Positions 33,012 to 40,343 of a stretch of 41,142 nucleotides of DNA are shown here, one piece after another. The notes below the pieces were generated by a model that saw nothing but the letters and a program-made list of their open reading frames with translations, did not search any database and was not told the origin of the DNA. The number at the start of each line of letters is the position of its first letter. The first letter of the stretch is position 1. This stretch comes from Bacteriovoracaceae bacterium UBA7695. GTDB lineage: Bacteria > Bdellovibrionota > Bacteriovoracia > Bacteriovoracales > Bacteriovoracaceae. The DNA is taken from NCBI GenBank assembly GCA_002482685.1, contig DLGL01000058.1, positions 5,751-46,892 on the forward strand. Direction: 5' to 3'. The translations under genes and the position numbers were made by a program.

Positions 33012-33737
33012 TTAGTGACGTTGCGGGCTGGCAGTAAATTTTTCGGGAAGAATCCGATGGGCCCAGCCCTGAATTCTGGATTTAAAGGATGTAGAATACA
33101 CTTTCTCGGTCCCACTCATAACGGCTTCATAACCCTGTCGGGCCATTTCAGTCAGATCAGTTTCGATTTTTGCTTCAGAGATAGTTTGCAACTCAGGCAT
33201 GAGAAGAGTCACCGTAACCCCGCGCTCTTTAGCTTCAGTTCTTATTGAGTCGGCAAAAGATGTGAGAAAAGCGTTTGAGGCCACATTCACGGCCCTGTAG
33301 GGTGAAGTCAAACCTGAATCAATGGATGAGGTGAAAAGTATTTTACCCTGGCCCTGATCAAACATCTTACCCAGAAGATTTTTTGTTAAATGCATGGCCG
33401 AAATAATATTGAGATTTATAAGATTTATTTCTTCCCGAAGATTTGTTTTGAGAAATTCTCCCCCGCTTGTTTCACCACTTGTGATAGCAAGCACATCTAC
33501 CGGACGCTTATAAGCACGAATCGCATCCGTGAGAATTTCTACACCGTTGAATGTAGCAAGATTTACTTCCATACATTCAATATCAACTCCATACTCTGAG
33601 AGCTCATCTATCACGTCAAGGATGGCCTCGTCGTATGAGGCCAGGAGTAAATCATGTCCATTTTGGGCAAATTGTTTAGCTAGTTCAAAGCCGATGCCGC
33701 TTGAGGCACCTGTCACTACTGCGAATGGTCGTTTCAT
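33012..33737 (-). CDS. SDR-fold oxidoreductase homologue with lost catalytic residues
   Basis: 241 residues. Rossmann motif TGASSGIG (9-16) is intact. The usual NNAG is replaced by ITSG (about 85-88). The Ser is present (FTSSIDS, 137-138), but the catalytic YxxxK reads NVASN (Asn151 and Asn155), so both Tyr and Lys are replaced. It probably binds NAD(P)(H) without acting as a normal dehydrogenase. SD AAGGAG is about 9 nt before ATG 33737. Confidence 0.88.
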   Translation of the reverse strand: MKRPFAVVTGASSGIGFELAKQFAQNGHDLLLASYDEAILDVIDELSEYGVDIECMEVNLATFNGVEILTDAIRAYKRPVDVLAITSGETSGGEFLKTNLREEINLINLNIISAMHLTKNLLGKMFDQGQGKILFTSSIDSGLTSPYRAVNVASNAFLTSFADSIRTEAKERGVTVTLLMPELQTISEAKIETDLTEMARQGYEAVMSGTEKVYSTSFKSRIQGWAHRILPEKFTASPQRH

Positions 33738-33851
33738 TTGAATAAACTCCTTTTTGGGGCAAATAGGCTCAAAAAACATGCATACACATATTGAGGTGCA
33801 GGAAGTGTGCCGAAAAAGCTGAATATTTAAATCAGGAAAATAAGGGGAGAT

Positions 33852-34301
33852 TTAGCTGCACTGAGAGCAGATGCCGGTAAACTCGAGGTGGTGTTCCATT
33901 TTCTGATAACCAAGTTTAGAAATCATTTTTTCAAAGATTGCGATATCACATTTTTCAATAAGCTTAATATCCCCACAGTCTCTGCATCTCACGTGATGGT
34001 GGTGGTGGTGATCATGCCCAGGCCCTGAACTGGTAACCTCGTAGCGAAAAAATTCTTCGCCCAGATTAAGCTCTTTTACCAAGCCCTTTTCTTTAAACTG
34101 ATTGATAGTGCGAAATACAGTGGAGATATCACAACTCTCACTTCCCAGATGCTGATGAATTTCCGAAGCAGAGAGAGGCGTTTTAGATTTTGAAAGTTCA
34201 ACCAAAATTTCAACTTTGGTTTTTGTCCGGTTAAGTCCATTTAGAGAAAGCAGATTTTTTGCTTTCTCAGGATTGATGTGGTTATCGCAGCAAGCCTTCA
34301 T
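33852..34301 (-). CDS. Fur-family metalloregulator (Zur/PerR-like)
   Basis: 149 residues. N-terminal winged helix (ISTVFRTINQFKEKGLV), then GHDHHHHHHVRCRDCGDIKLIEKC with a run of seven His within residues 96-103, CxxC at 106/109 and CxxC at 145/148. The extra Cys4Cys5 and His7 at the N-terminus add possible ligands. The His run is longer than usual (GHxHHH) and points to zinc or a related metal. It is co-translated with TonB (ATGA overlap 34298-34301). Confidence 0.93.
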   Translation of the reverse strand: MKACCDNHINPEKAKNLLSLNGLNRTKTKVEILVELSKSKTPLSASEIHQHLGSESCDISTVFRTINQFKEKGLVKELNLGEEFFRYEVTSSGPGHDHHHHHHVRCRDCGDIKLIEKCDIAIFEKMISKLGYQKMEHHLEFTGICSQCS

Positions 34302-34972
34302 AAACTTGAGTACTCAAAAGGAATGTTAAAAGTAATCTCATCCAGCCCCAGTTCATTCGGAATCGCTGGAAATTGATCCACATCCCGAATGGCAGACATG
34401 GTGGCCTCATCTAAAATCTCAAAAGCTGAACCTTTTACGATTTCGGCCTGTAGAAGTTTTCCGGCCTTGTTTAATTTTATTTTTGCTACAACAACACCCT
34501 CTTGATTTAGAGAACGTGCTTTGCGTGGGTAATGCTTTTTACTATTAACGAGCTCCCGAACCATTCCTCTATACCTTATACTGGGATCGTTGAATCCTGC
34601 ACCTGATCCCGAGGTCGTTCCTGTTCCTGTTCCTGAACCAGACCCTGTCCCTAGACCATGAGTGCTGGAGCTCTCAGTGGAGAAGTCCGCAACTTCCGAA
34701 GAAGTAGTGGAAGTTTTAGAGGGAGTTGATTCAATTTTTTTTCTAAATGATTTTGGTGAGTCAGTAACGACTTTCTGTTTTTGCATTTGCTGGATCATGG
34801 GCGATGAACCGCCACGACTATTTCCTGAACCAAAACTCACTTCAATCGCACCGGCCCTCTTTTGAAAGTTACCTGGAGCCGAATTATCGATGCTTAAAAG
34901 AAAGAAGGCCATATGAAGGCCCACGCTCAATAAGATGAATGAAGAAAAAGTGCGACTGATTTGCATAAGCAT
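34298..34972 (-). CDS. tonB: TonB-family energy transducer
   Basis: 224 residues. N-terminal helix (~10-27), then a long low-complexity Ser/Thr/Gly linker (GTGSGSGTGTGTTSGSGAG), and a C-terminal TonB domain: YPRKARSLNQEGVVVAKIKL, ILDEATMSAIRDVDQFPAIP. TonB couples the proton motive force to outer-membrane receptors. The linker is Gly/Ser-rich instead of the usual Pro/Lys. No ExbBD is in the window. Start ATG 34972 or 34966; no SD. Confidence 0.9.
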   Translation of the reverse strand: MLMQISRTFSSFILLSVGLHMAFFLLSIDNSAPGNFQKRAGAIEVSFGSGNSRGGSSPMIQQMQKQKVVTDSPKSFRKKIESTPSKTSTTSSEVADFSTESSSTHGLGTGSGSGTGTGTTSGSGAGFNDPSIRYRGMVRELVNSKKHYPRKARSLNQEGVVVAKIKLNKAGKLLQAEIVKGSAFEILDEATMSAIRDVDQFPAIPNELGLDEITFNIPFEYSSL

Positions 34973-35037
34973 TTTTACCGCAAAAAATGTGGGCCGTGTA
35001 GGAAGTTATAAATTCTTCATGTTTCGAGGCGTTATGT

Positions 35038-35062
35038 GTTGGTTTGGAGCTTGCAAACCAAC
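35038..35062 (+). promoter_or_regulatory. Hairpin with an alternative partner before the 35096 gene
   Basis: GTTGGTTTG (35038-35046) pairs with CAAACCAAC (35054-35062), 9 bp, 7-nt loop. The AAACCA part can instead pair with TGGTTT (35090-35095) immediately before the ATG. ACTCTAAGG is repeated at 35061-35069 and 35080-35088. Confidence 0.4.
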
Positions 35063-35095
35063 TCTAAGGTCTAAATATCACTCTAAGGATGGTTT

Positions 35096-35494
35096 ATGAA
35101 AAAAGTAGTGGAATTGAATCAAGATGGCGGAAAATTGGAAATTTTTGAGGACCTGAGTAAGAATATCTTCATTGCTCGGCCCCATGGGATGATTAATCCG
35201 GCCCTTGTTGAAGAAGATCTTAACCGGGCAGAGGCTTTTTCAAAAAAAATAGGGGAGCCCTGGTTCTATGTCACCAATACCGAGGACGTCCGACTGGTGA
35301 ATCCATTCAATCTTCTTTATTTAAAAGAAGTCAAAAAGCTTCAAAAGCTACAGGAAATTGTTATTTATGCCCCAGGCTTCATCAACCGAACTCTTTTGCG
35401 ACTGGCCTTTTTTATCATCCGTCCGGACAGAATCTATAAGCACAAGAGTGATTTTGAAAAATTCCTTGGCACCGTGCATAGCGCAAGAGCTTGA
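35096..35494 (+). CDS. Hypothetical protein, possible STAS-like fold
   Basis: 132 residues, no signal or membrane segment. KLEIFEDLSKNIFIARPHGMINPALVEEDLNRAEAFSKKIGEPWFYVTNTEDVRLVNP recalls SpoIIAA/STAS-like proteins (beta-alpha-beta with acidic helix), but no motif confirms it. SD AAGGAT about 7 nt before ATG. It is divergent from TonB-Fur and could be regulated by it. Confidence 0.7.
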   Translation: MKKVVELNQDGGKLEIFEDLSKNIFIARPHGMINPALVEEDLNRAEAFSKKIGEPWFYVTNTEDVRLVNPFNLLYLKEVKKLQKLQEIVIYAPGFINRTLLRLAFFIIRPDRIYKHKSDFEKFLGTVHSARA

Positions 35495-35577
35495 TCTTAC
35501 TGGATTAGTCTAGCGTTTGTGGGTATCATGAGCAGGCACACATTCTTTTATAAGTTCATCATTTAACAGGAGTTGTT

Positions 35578-36279
35578 ATGGACGTTGCTCTATTTACCCA
35601 AGAAGGTCTTACGATGATCCTTCGCTGGATTCACTTCTTTTCAGGCGTTGTTTGGATTGGTCACCTTTATTATTTTAACTTTGTTCAAGGTGCATTTTTT
35701 GCAGAAATCGATGCTCCTACAAAAAATCAGGCTTTCTCTAAGTTAGTCCCTAAGGCCCTTTGGTGGTTCCGTTATGGTGCTCTTGGAACATTTCTTTCAG
35801 GTGTTGGGATGCTTGCTGTTGAAGCCCCTGCCTACGGATCAGATTTCATGAACACTTCTTATGGGATCTACATTTCTATTGGTGCTCTTCTTGGAACACT
35901 CATGTTCTTAAACGTATGGCTCATCATCTGGCCTAAGCAACAAATCTTGATTGCTAACGCAAACACCGTTATTGCTGGTGGTGCCGCAAACCCAGAAGCG
36001 GCTAAAGCTGCTCCAGCAGCACTTCTTGCTTCGCGTACGAACGTGTTGTTCTCGATTCCACTTTTGTTTTTCATGGGAGCTTGCCGCCACCTATCTTTAA
36101 ACATTCCTGAAGGTTTTTCTCCAGCAGCAGTTATGGGTGTAACGACAGTTTTAATCCTTGCTTTGGAATTAAATGCAATCAAAGGAAAAATTGGTCCAAT
36201 GGCCACTCCTCGTGGAGTGATTCACTGTGGTCTTGGTCTTCTAGTGGTTCTTTATGGATTGGTTGAGGTTATTGTTTAA
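35578..36279 (+). CDS. Urate-oxidase N-domain (PuuD-like) membrane protein
   Basis: 233 residues, seven or so helices. LRWIHFFSGVVWIGHLYYFNFVQG (His19, His29), FMGACRHLSL (His171) and VIHCGLGL (His216) are the family's conserved His, likely haem ligands. In PuuD the C-terminus carries a cytochrome c domain in the same chain; here this part is a separate gene that starts at the overlapping TAATG. PuuD-like proteins oxidise urate in some bacteria, but a different substrate is possible. SD AGGAG about 7 nt upstream. Confidence 0.85.
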   Translation: MDVALFTQEGLTMILRWIHFFSGVVWIGHLYYFNFVQGAFFAEIDAPTKNQAFSKLVPKALWWFRYGALGTFLSGVGMLAVEAPAYGSDFMNTSYGIYISIGALLGTLMFLNVWLIIWPKQQILIANANTVIAGGAANPEAAKAAPAALLASRTNVLFSIPLLFFMGACRHLSLNIPEGFSPAAVMGVTTVLILALELNAIKGKIGPMATPRGVIHCGLGLLVVLYGLVEVIV

Positions 36280-36752
36280 TGAACGCGATAATTTGGCTGG
36301 GCACTTTAGTTGTCCTTTTCCTGACGTTTATCTTTATCACTCCGGTTAAGCCGCCTGCGGCGATCACTCTTCCGGAGCCTATGATCATTGATAAAAGAGT
36401 AAAACAACCTGCGGTCACTGAATCGACGGAAACTGCTGTGGCCCAGGCCCCAGCGGCTCCGGTTGAGTATCCAATGAATCCGGTTGATATCGAAAAAGGT
36501 AAAGAGATTTACCTCGCTACTTGTATCAAGTGTCACAATAAAGATCCAAATATCAAAGGGGCCATTGGTCCTGAGTTAACGGATGCTCCACTTGAGATCA
36601 TGCAGGCCAAAGTTGCAACTGGAAGATACCCGGATGTTTTACCTGAAGGATTTGTTCCTAAGAGAAAAACCAAGCAAATGATCAAACAACCTCAGGTCAT
36701 TCCTGATGTTCCATCGGTTCATGCTTATGTTCAATCTTTGAAGAAAAAGTAG
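36279..36752 (+). CDS. Membrane-anchored c-type cytochrome
   Basis: 157 residues. N-terminal helix (3-22), Ala/Pro-rich linker (40-65), cytochrome c domain with CIKCH (82-86), IGPEL and a KVATGRYPD segment, where class I cytochromes usually have Met-Pro. Coupled by 1 nt to the PuuD-like gene; likely its electron acceptor. C-terminal part matches the next gene closely. Confidence 0.92.
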   Translation: MNAIIWLGTLVVLFLTFIFITPVKPPAAITLPEPMIIDKRVKQPAVTESTETAVAQAPAAPVEYPMNPVDIEKGKEIYLATCIKCHNKDPNIKGAIGPELTDAPLEIMQAKVATGRYPDVLPEGFVPKRKTKQMIKQPQVIPDVPSVHAYVQSLKKK

Positions 36753-36754
36753 TT

Positions 36755-37093
36755 ATGAAACTTCTAATAATGGGAGCCTTTTTAGGCTCCCTTATTTTTT
36801 CTGCCCATGCAACAGATCAGGCAATGCTCGATAAGGGTAAACGTTTGTATCTGGCAAATTGCATTCAGTGCCACAATAAAGATCCTAATCTCAAGGGCTC
36901 CCTAGGCCCCGAAATGATCGATGCTCCACTCAGTGTTATGACTTCGAAAGTGATGACGGGTCTCTATCCAGCTCCTCTTCCGGCAGGATTTGTCCCAAAA
37001 AGAAAAACAAAAGCGATGAGAAAGATTCCTAAGCTGCAAAATGATATACCGGCCATCTACGCCTGGGTTCAGTCAGTTAAAAAGAAGAAGTAA
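36755..37093 (+). CDS. Periplasmic c-type cytochrome, paralogue of the preceding gene
   Basis: 112 residues. Signal peptide (to about residue 19), then CIQCH (36-40), CHNKDPNLKGSLGPEM, APLPAGFVPKRKTK. The C-terminal domain is very similar to the neighbour (CHNKDPN, GFVPKRKTK shared), showing a tandem duplication in which one copy is anchored and one soluble. Starts 2 bp after the preceding stop. Its 3' end overlaps the NADAR gene by 17 bp. Confidence 0.92.
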   Translation: MKLLIMGAFLGSLIFSAHATDQAMLDKGKRLYLANCIQCHNKDPNLKGSLGPEMIDAPLSVMTSKVMTGLYPAPLPAGFVPKRKTKAMRKIPKLQNDIPAIYAWVQSVKKKK

Positions 37094-37718
37094 TTTTCAA
37101 TTCATCCCGAAGAATCATCCACAATTCATAGTACTTCCACTCGGGGGCCTCACAGCCCTCTGAGTGATGATCCGGTTTAAGAATAAGATTTCCCGTTAAT
37201 TTTAGAATCCGCATGACTTCAGGATTTTGTTTAAGCTTCTCACGTATGGCCGATTTAATGAGCTCGTAATGAAGCCCTGGAGTGGTAGAGCAGTAAATCA
37301 TTTGAACGCCCTCAAAGCTCACCCAGTTAATCCCCAGAAGCTGCATAAGCTTAGAGCCTTCAGTGCCAGCATCCTTGGCCACAAAGGCCGTCATCTGAGA
37401 GACTTGCTCCCGGGTGAACGGATAGCTAACCGAGAGACGAATGTCGTTGGAAGTCTCGGGGTACTTCATCATCTGCCAGAAGCCCTCCACACTTGCATAC
37501 TTCACACCTCTGAATTCAAAAGGAGTCGCTGCAAAGTTGGAAAGAATCCCTAGTTCATTTCTTTTTGAGAGAATCACTTCACCGGGGCCAGCTTCTTGGG
37601 GGAGAATTTCCCAGGCCGGAGCACCGTCACGTGGGACAGGTGTAAACCACTCCGCCGGATAGTTCTGCGCCATTGATTGTGTGCTTAAGAATAAAAAAAG
37701 AAGAAGGAAGTGGTTCAT
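37077..37718 (-). CDS. Exported NADAR/YbiA-like (DUF1768) protein
   Basis: 213 residues. N-terminal signal peptide (MNHFLLLFLFLSTQSMAQ, cleavage about residue 18). The mature chain matches the NADAR family: GILSNFAATPFEFRGVKYASVEGFWQMMK corresponds to LSNFxxxPFxxxGxxYxSVExxYQxxK (Glu78 conserved), and the C-terminus GNLILKPDHHSEGCEAPEWKYYELWMILRDEL to the family's final segment. NADAR proteins remove ADP-ribose or cleave N-glycosides in the cytoplasm; a secreted form is unusual. The usual His-Tyr-Tyr-Gln in the centre reads GFWQ. Assignment by motif; activity not shown. Confidence 0.78.
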   Translation of the reverse strand: MNHFLLLFLFLSTQSMAQNYPAEWFTPVPRDGAPAWEILPQEAGPGEVILSKRNELGILSNFAATPFEFRGVKYASVEGFWQMMKYPETSNDIRLSVSYPFTREQVSQMTAFVAKDAGTEGSKLMQLLGINWVSFEGVQMIYCSTTPGLHYELIKSAIREKLKQNPEVMRILKLTGNLILKPDHHSEGCEAPEWKYYELWMILRDELKITSSF

Positions 37719-37807
37719 TCTTATTTCTTACCTTGAATAGGTGTTTTGGTAAACAGGGGAGCTAACCCCATGGACTATTAACTTTCTGTGTAATAGATTT
37801 AATTTCT

Positions 37808-38017
37808 ATGAATCACAAACCAGACCCACTTCACGGTGCAACGTTAGAAAAAATTCTTCAGGCCTTAGTGGCCCATTTTGGCTGGGAGGAGCTTGGGACA
37901 ATTATTTCGATAAGATGTTTTACTCACGATCCAAGTATAAAATCGAGCCTGACTTTTTTGCGAAAAACTCCGTGGGCCCGCAAAAAAGTTGAGGATCTTT
38001 ACGTCTCGATTCAGTAA
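37808..38017 (+). CDS. VF530-family (DUF2132) DNA-binding-like protein
   Basis: 69 residues. DPLHGATLEKILQALVAHFGWEELGTIISIRCFTHDPSIKSSLTFLRKTPWARKKVEDLY matches the VF530 family along its full length. Family members are small and may bind DNA. 3' end overlaps the opposite gene by 7 bp. Confidence 0.93.
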   Translation: MNHKPDPLHGATLEKILQALVAHFGWEELGTIISIRCFTHDPSIKSSLTFLRKTPWARKKVEDLYVSIQ

Positions 38018-38271
38018 CCCAAAATATCCACATAAGTCGTGCCCTTAGCAAGCGACGATGATGATTTTGCTCTCTGTCCCTTAATCAGGATTCTTTTTTC
38101 AGCAAAAAGATTTTTAAGTAGTGTTCTGCTCATCGCTTTAAGAGTGTCATTTTCATTTTGATCTCTTAGAGCATTCAGTAAAACGTTATCAATTCTTGGC
38201 TCTGCGTGATCAAGATTTATAGCAATTCTAAAAGAGTTCGCTGGTTGAGCTGGTGTTGTTTCTGTCGTCAT
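38011..38271 (-). CDS. Small hypothetical protein
   Basis: 86 residues, no signal or helix. Neutral Thr/Pro-rich start, then IDNVLLNALRDQNENDTLKAMSRTLLKNLFAEKRILIKGQ and a Ser-rich basic tail. No family recognised. SD AGGA about 7 nt before ATG 38271. The 208 bp upstream (38272-38479) hold no gene I can support. Confidence 0.6.
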   Translation of the reverse strand: MTTETTPAQPANSFRIAINLDHAEPRIDNVLLNALRDQNENDTLKAMSRTLLKNLFAEKRILIKGQRAKSSSSLAKGTTYVDILGY

Positions 38272-38479
38272 ATGTATTCCTGGTTGTGGACCTTTTATTA
38301 CAATTCAAACCAAATGCCCATCGGGAAGGTAGAAAATTCAGACTGTTATGGTTCTTTCCCTATTTCGAAGTGTTACAGGCCTCGTTAATGTCCCTATATT
38401 CCCCTAGGCGTGTGCACTATTCAGGATGTTATGGCCGGCACGGATCCTGCTAATTTAGAGGGAAACCAAGGAGTCTTTT

Positions 38480-38689
38480 ATGCGGACAAAAAAGTCAGGT
38501 AAAGAGCAGTTTTTTTCCGGTCTAGTTGAGTTTGCCTGGGCCGAGCTCAAAACCATGAATATGGCCAAATTAAAGGGGCTGTATAAAATTGCGGTGGGCT
38601 ATATTTCGATGAAATATTTTGGTCCGAGGAGAATTGAGAAGAGAAAAGTTTCTAGAGACATAGAAACTACTTATCGGGTTAATCACTAA
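38480..38689 (+). CDS. Small basic hypothetical protein
   Basis: 69 residues with 15 Lys/Arg. FSGLVEFAWAELKTMNMAKLKGLYKIAVGYISMKYF looks amphipathic helical; tail basic. No family recognised. Strong SD AAGGAG 6 nt before ATG. Followed by a hairpin that may be its terminator. Confidence 0.68.
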   Translation: MRTKKSGKEQFFSGLVEFAWAELKTMNMAKLKGLYKIAVGYISMKYFGPRRIEKRKVSRDIETTYRVNH

Positions 38690-38697
38690 CAAGTTAT

Positions 38698-38725
38698 AAT
38701 TCCCTAAAATGTTTTTAAGGGAATT
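38698..38725 (+). promoter_or_regulatory. Hairpin overlapping the SD of dedA (or terminator)
   Basis: AATTCCCT (38698-38705) pairs with AGGGAATT (38718-38725), 8 bp, with AAAA/TTTT inside. The right arm contains the AAGGGA SD of the DedA gene (ATG 38732). It could terminate the 38480 gene, control DedA translation, or both. Confidence 0.5.
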
Positions 38726-38731
38726 TTCAAC

Positions 38732-39385
38732 ATGTCTGAGTTTATCAACATCATTTTACATCTTGATCAGCATCTTCTTCATTGGATCGCCCTGTTTGGT
38801 CCATGGTTCTATGTCCTGATGTTTCTTATTATCTTTTGTGAGACAGGACTTGTGGTGACTCCTTTTCTTCCTGGAGACTCCCTTTTATTTGCACTTGGAG
38901 CCTTGGCAGCTCTGGATAACGGGCTGGATGTCTGGTTTCTTCTTATCTCTCTGACTATCGCGGGAATTCTAGGAGATACGGTTAATTATCATATTGGTAA
39001 ATATCTGGGGCCCAAGGTCTTTGACCGGGATAGCCGATTTTTTAAACGTAAATACCTCGCACAGACGCAAGCCTTCTATGAAAGATGGGGAACCTTCACA
39101 GTAGTGGCCGCTCGGTTTGCGCCAATTGCCCGCACCTTCGCACCCTTCGTGGCGGGCATTGGATCGATGAATTATAAGCGCTTTATAGCTTTTAACGTCC
39201 TCGGTGCTATCGCCTGGGTCTTCACTTTTATCCTGGCCGGATACTTTTTTGGTAACCTTCCGGTGGTGAAAAGAAACTTTCATATAGTTATCTTTGGAGT
39301 GATTTTTGTCTCCATTCTCCCTATGCTCATCCCATGGATCAAGAGTCGTCTTTCTCCAGGGCCCGACGCCAATACCTTAAAATAA
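38732..39385 (+). CDS. DedA family membrane protein
   Basis: 217 residues, four or five helices. FCETGLVVTPFLPGDSLLFALGALA, GDTVNYHIGKYLG and RFAPIARTFAPFVAGIGSMNYKRF carry the conserved Glu, Asp-Ser and Arg motifs of the DedA/Tvp38 family, probable lipid scramblases/flippases for undecaprenyl phosphate or phospholipids. It is followed by a terminator at 39405. Confidence 0.93.
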   Translation: MSEFINIILHLDQHLLHWIALFGPWFYVLMFLIIFCETGLVVTPFLPGDSLLFALGALAALDNGLDVWFLLISLTIAGILGDTVNYHIGKYLGPKVFDRDSRFFKRKYLAQTQAFYERWGTFTVVAARFAPIARTFAPFVAGIGSMNYKRFIAFNVLGAIAWVFTFILAGYFFGNLPVVKRNFHIVIFGVIFVSILPMLIPWIKSRLSPGPDANTLK

Positions 39386-39404
39386 CACGTTTTCCCTCTC
39401 AGGG

Positions 39405-39439
39405 TGGGTGTCTAATCTTTTGACACCCAATCCAGTTTT
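39405..39439 (+). terminator. Terminator of the DedA gene
   Basis: TGGGTGTC (39405-39412) pairs with GACACCCA (39422-39429), 8 bp, 9-nt loop, followed by ATCCAGTTTT. It lies 20 bp after the stop. Confidence 0.65.
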
Positions 39440-39461
39440 ACAAGCATAGCCACTTTCTCAT

Positions 39462-39515
39462 CCCTTTCATTCAAAAATCTGGTTCAATGAGCTTGTTCAC
39501 TACATTTTGAAAGGG
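39462..39515 (+). promoter_or_regulatory. Leader stem burying the SD, with a competing stem
   Basis: CCCTTTCA (39462-39469) is fully complementary to TGAAAGGG (39508-39515), which contains the SD AAAGGG 4 nt before ATG 39520. An alternative pair, TTCAAAA (39470-39476) with TTTTGAA (39505-39511), would free the GGG. Two-state leader is inference. Confidence 0.45.
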
Positions 39516-39519
39516 TTTT

Positions 39520-39894
39520 ATGAAGTTGATTTTGTTGCTGGTATTAATCTTATCACAAAGTGCATTCGCCGAAGCACCCTGCGATATTCGTCTGGGGACA
39601 TCTGTAGGTGTCAGAGTGGTGGAGTTTGCTTCAGAGAATGTTATTCATTCAAAAATTTCATTAAGAGAAATGTCTGTTGCAAATCTAAGAGAAGAAATGA
39701 CAAACCTTCAGGACATGGGTGTTTGTGAGGAAAAAGTTCAACGTAAGCGTTGTATCCTGAAGCTTGAAAAAAAATCTCAGAACCAATTAACAATGATTCG
39801 TGGAGCTGACCGCTGGCTCAGTTGGAGTCTGCGCGGTAAAGCCTCGGCCCAAAAATTTGTAAAAATTCTTCAACAAGCAGGATTTTGTCTATGA
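39520..39894 (+). CDS. Small exported hypothetical protein
   Basis: 124 residues. Signal peptide (cleavage near AFA, residue 17), four cysteines (APCDIR, GVCEEK, KRCILK, GFCL) that could form two disulfides. No family recognised. Stop overlaps the next start (ATGA). Confidence 0.75.
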   Translation: MKLILLLVLILSQSAFAEAPCDIRLGTSVGVRVVEFASENVIHSKISLREMSVANLREEMTNLQDMGVCEEKVQRKRCILKLEKKSQNQLTMIRGADRWLSWSLRGKASAQKFVKILQQAGFCL

Positions 39895-40298
39895 TCATGT
39901 CCCGGGGACTGGCACTCATTCTAACTTTTGCAAGCTTCACGGCCGCTGCTGGGTATGAGTGCACATTAAAGCTCTCTCGGACGGACGCAGTTCTAAGAGT
40001 TATTGCCGAGAAAAAACTTAGAGTCGAAGATGGGGAGCGCAGTTCAGGAAATCTGGGCACTCTTCACGTGGAATCAGTGAATGGAAAAAAACAAGTTTCT
40101 CTGGATATCAATGCGCTTTTAAATGGCGAGAAGAATAAAGAGAATGCGACTTTTGTTATTTTGAGACGGACAAAAAAAGTTAATTCGATTTTAAAGGCCA
40201 AGACCGTGAGCGAAGTGATGAACTTAAAAGGTAACGACAGCCTATCTGGTTGGTTTGAACATTATCTGATTGATGCTGATTGTGAAGTGAAAGAATAA
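39891..40298 (+). CDS. Small exported hypothetical protein
   Basis: 135 residues from ATG 39891. Signal peptide (cleavage near AAA, about residue 20), mature start YECTLKLSR, Cys near both ends (YECTL, DADCEV). Beta-rich, neutral. No family recognised. ATGA overlap with the previous gene; the two look like partners. A second ATG at 39897 is possible. Confidence 0.75.
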   Translation: MIMSRGLALILTFASFTAAAGYECTLKLSRTDAVLRVIAEKKLRVEDGERSSGNLGTLHVESVNGKKQVSLDINALLNGEKNKENATFVILRRTKKVNSILKAKTVSEVMNLKGNDSLSGWFEHYLIDADCEVKE

Positions 40299-40335
40299 AA
40301 AAAGAGACCAACCCGCATAAGCGGACTGGCCTCTT
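40294..40335 (-). terminator. Rho-independent terminator for the minus-strand gene
   Basis: On the minus strand 40335-40321 and 40316-40302 pair over 15 bp with three G-U pairs, loop TTAT, then TTTTTTTATTC. It follows the stop at 40344. On the plus strand the wobbles become mismatches, so it is mainly directional. Confidence 0.85.
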
Positions 40336-40343
40336 CGAATGTT

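Noticed and set aside
37441..37662. Plus-strand frames inside the NADAR gene
   Set aside because: No SD; shadow of the recognised gene.
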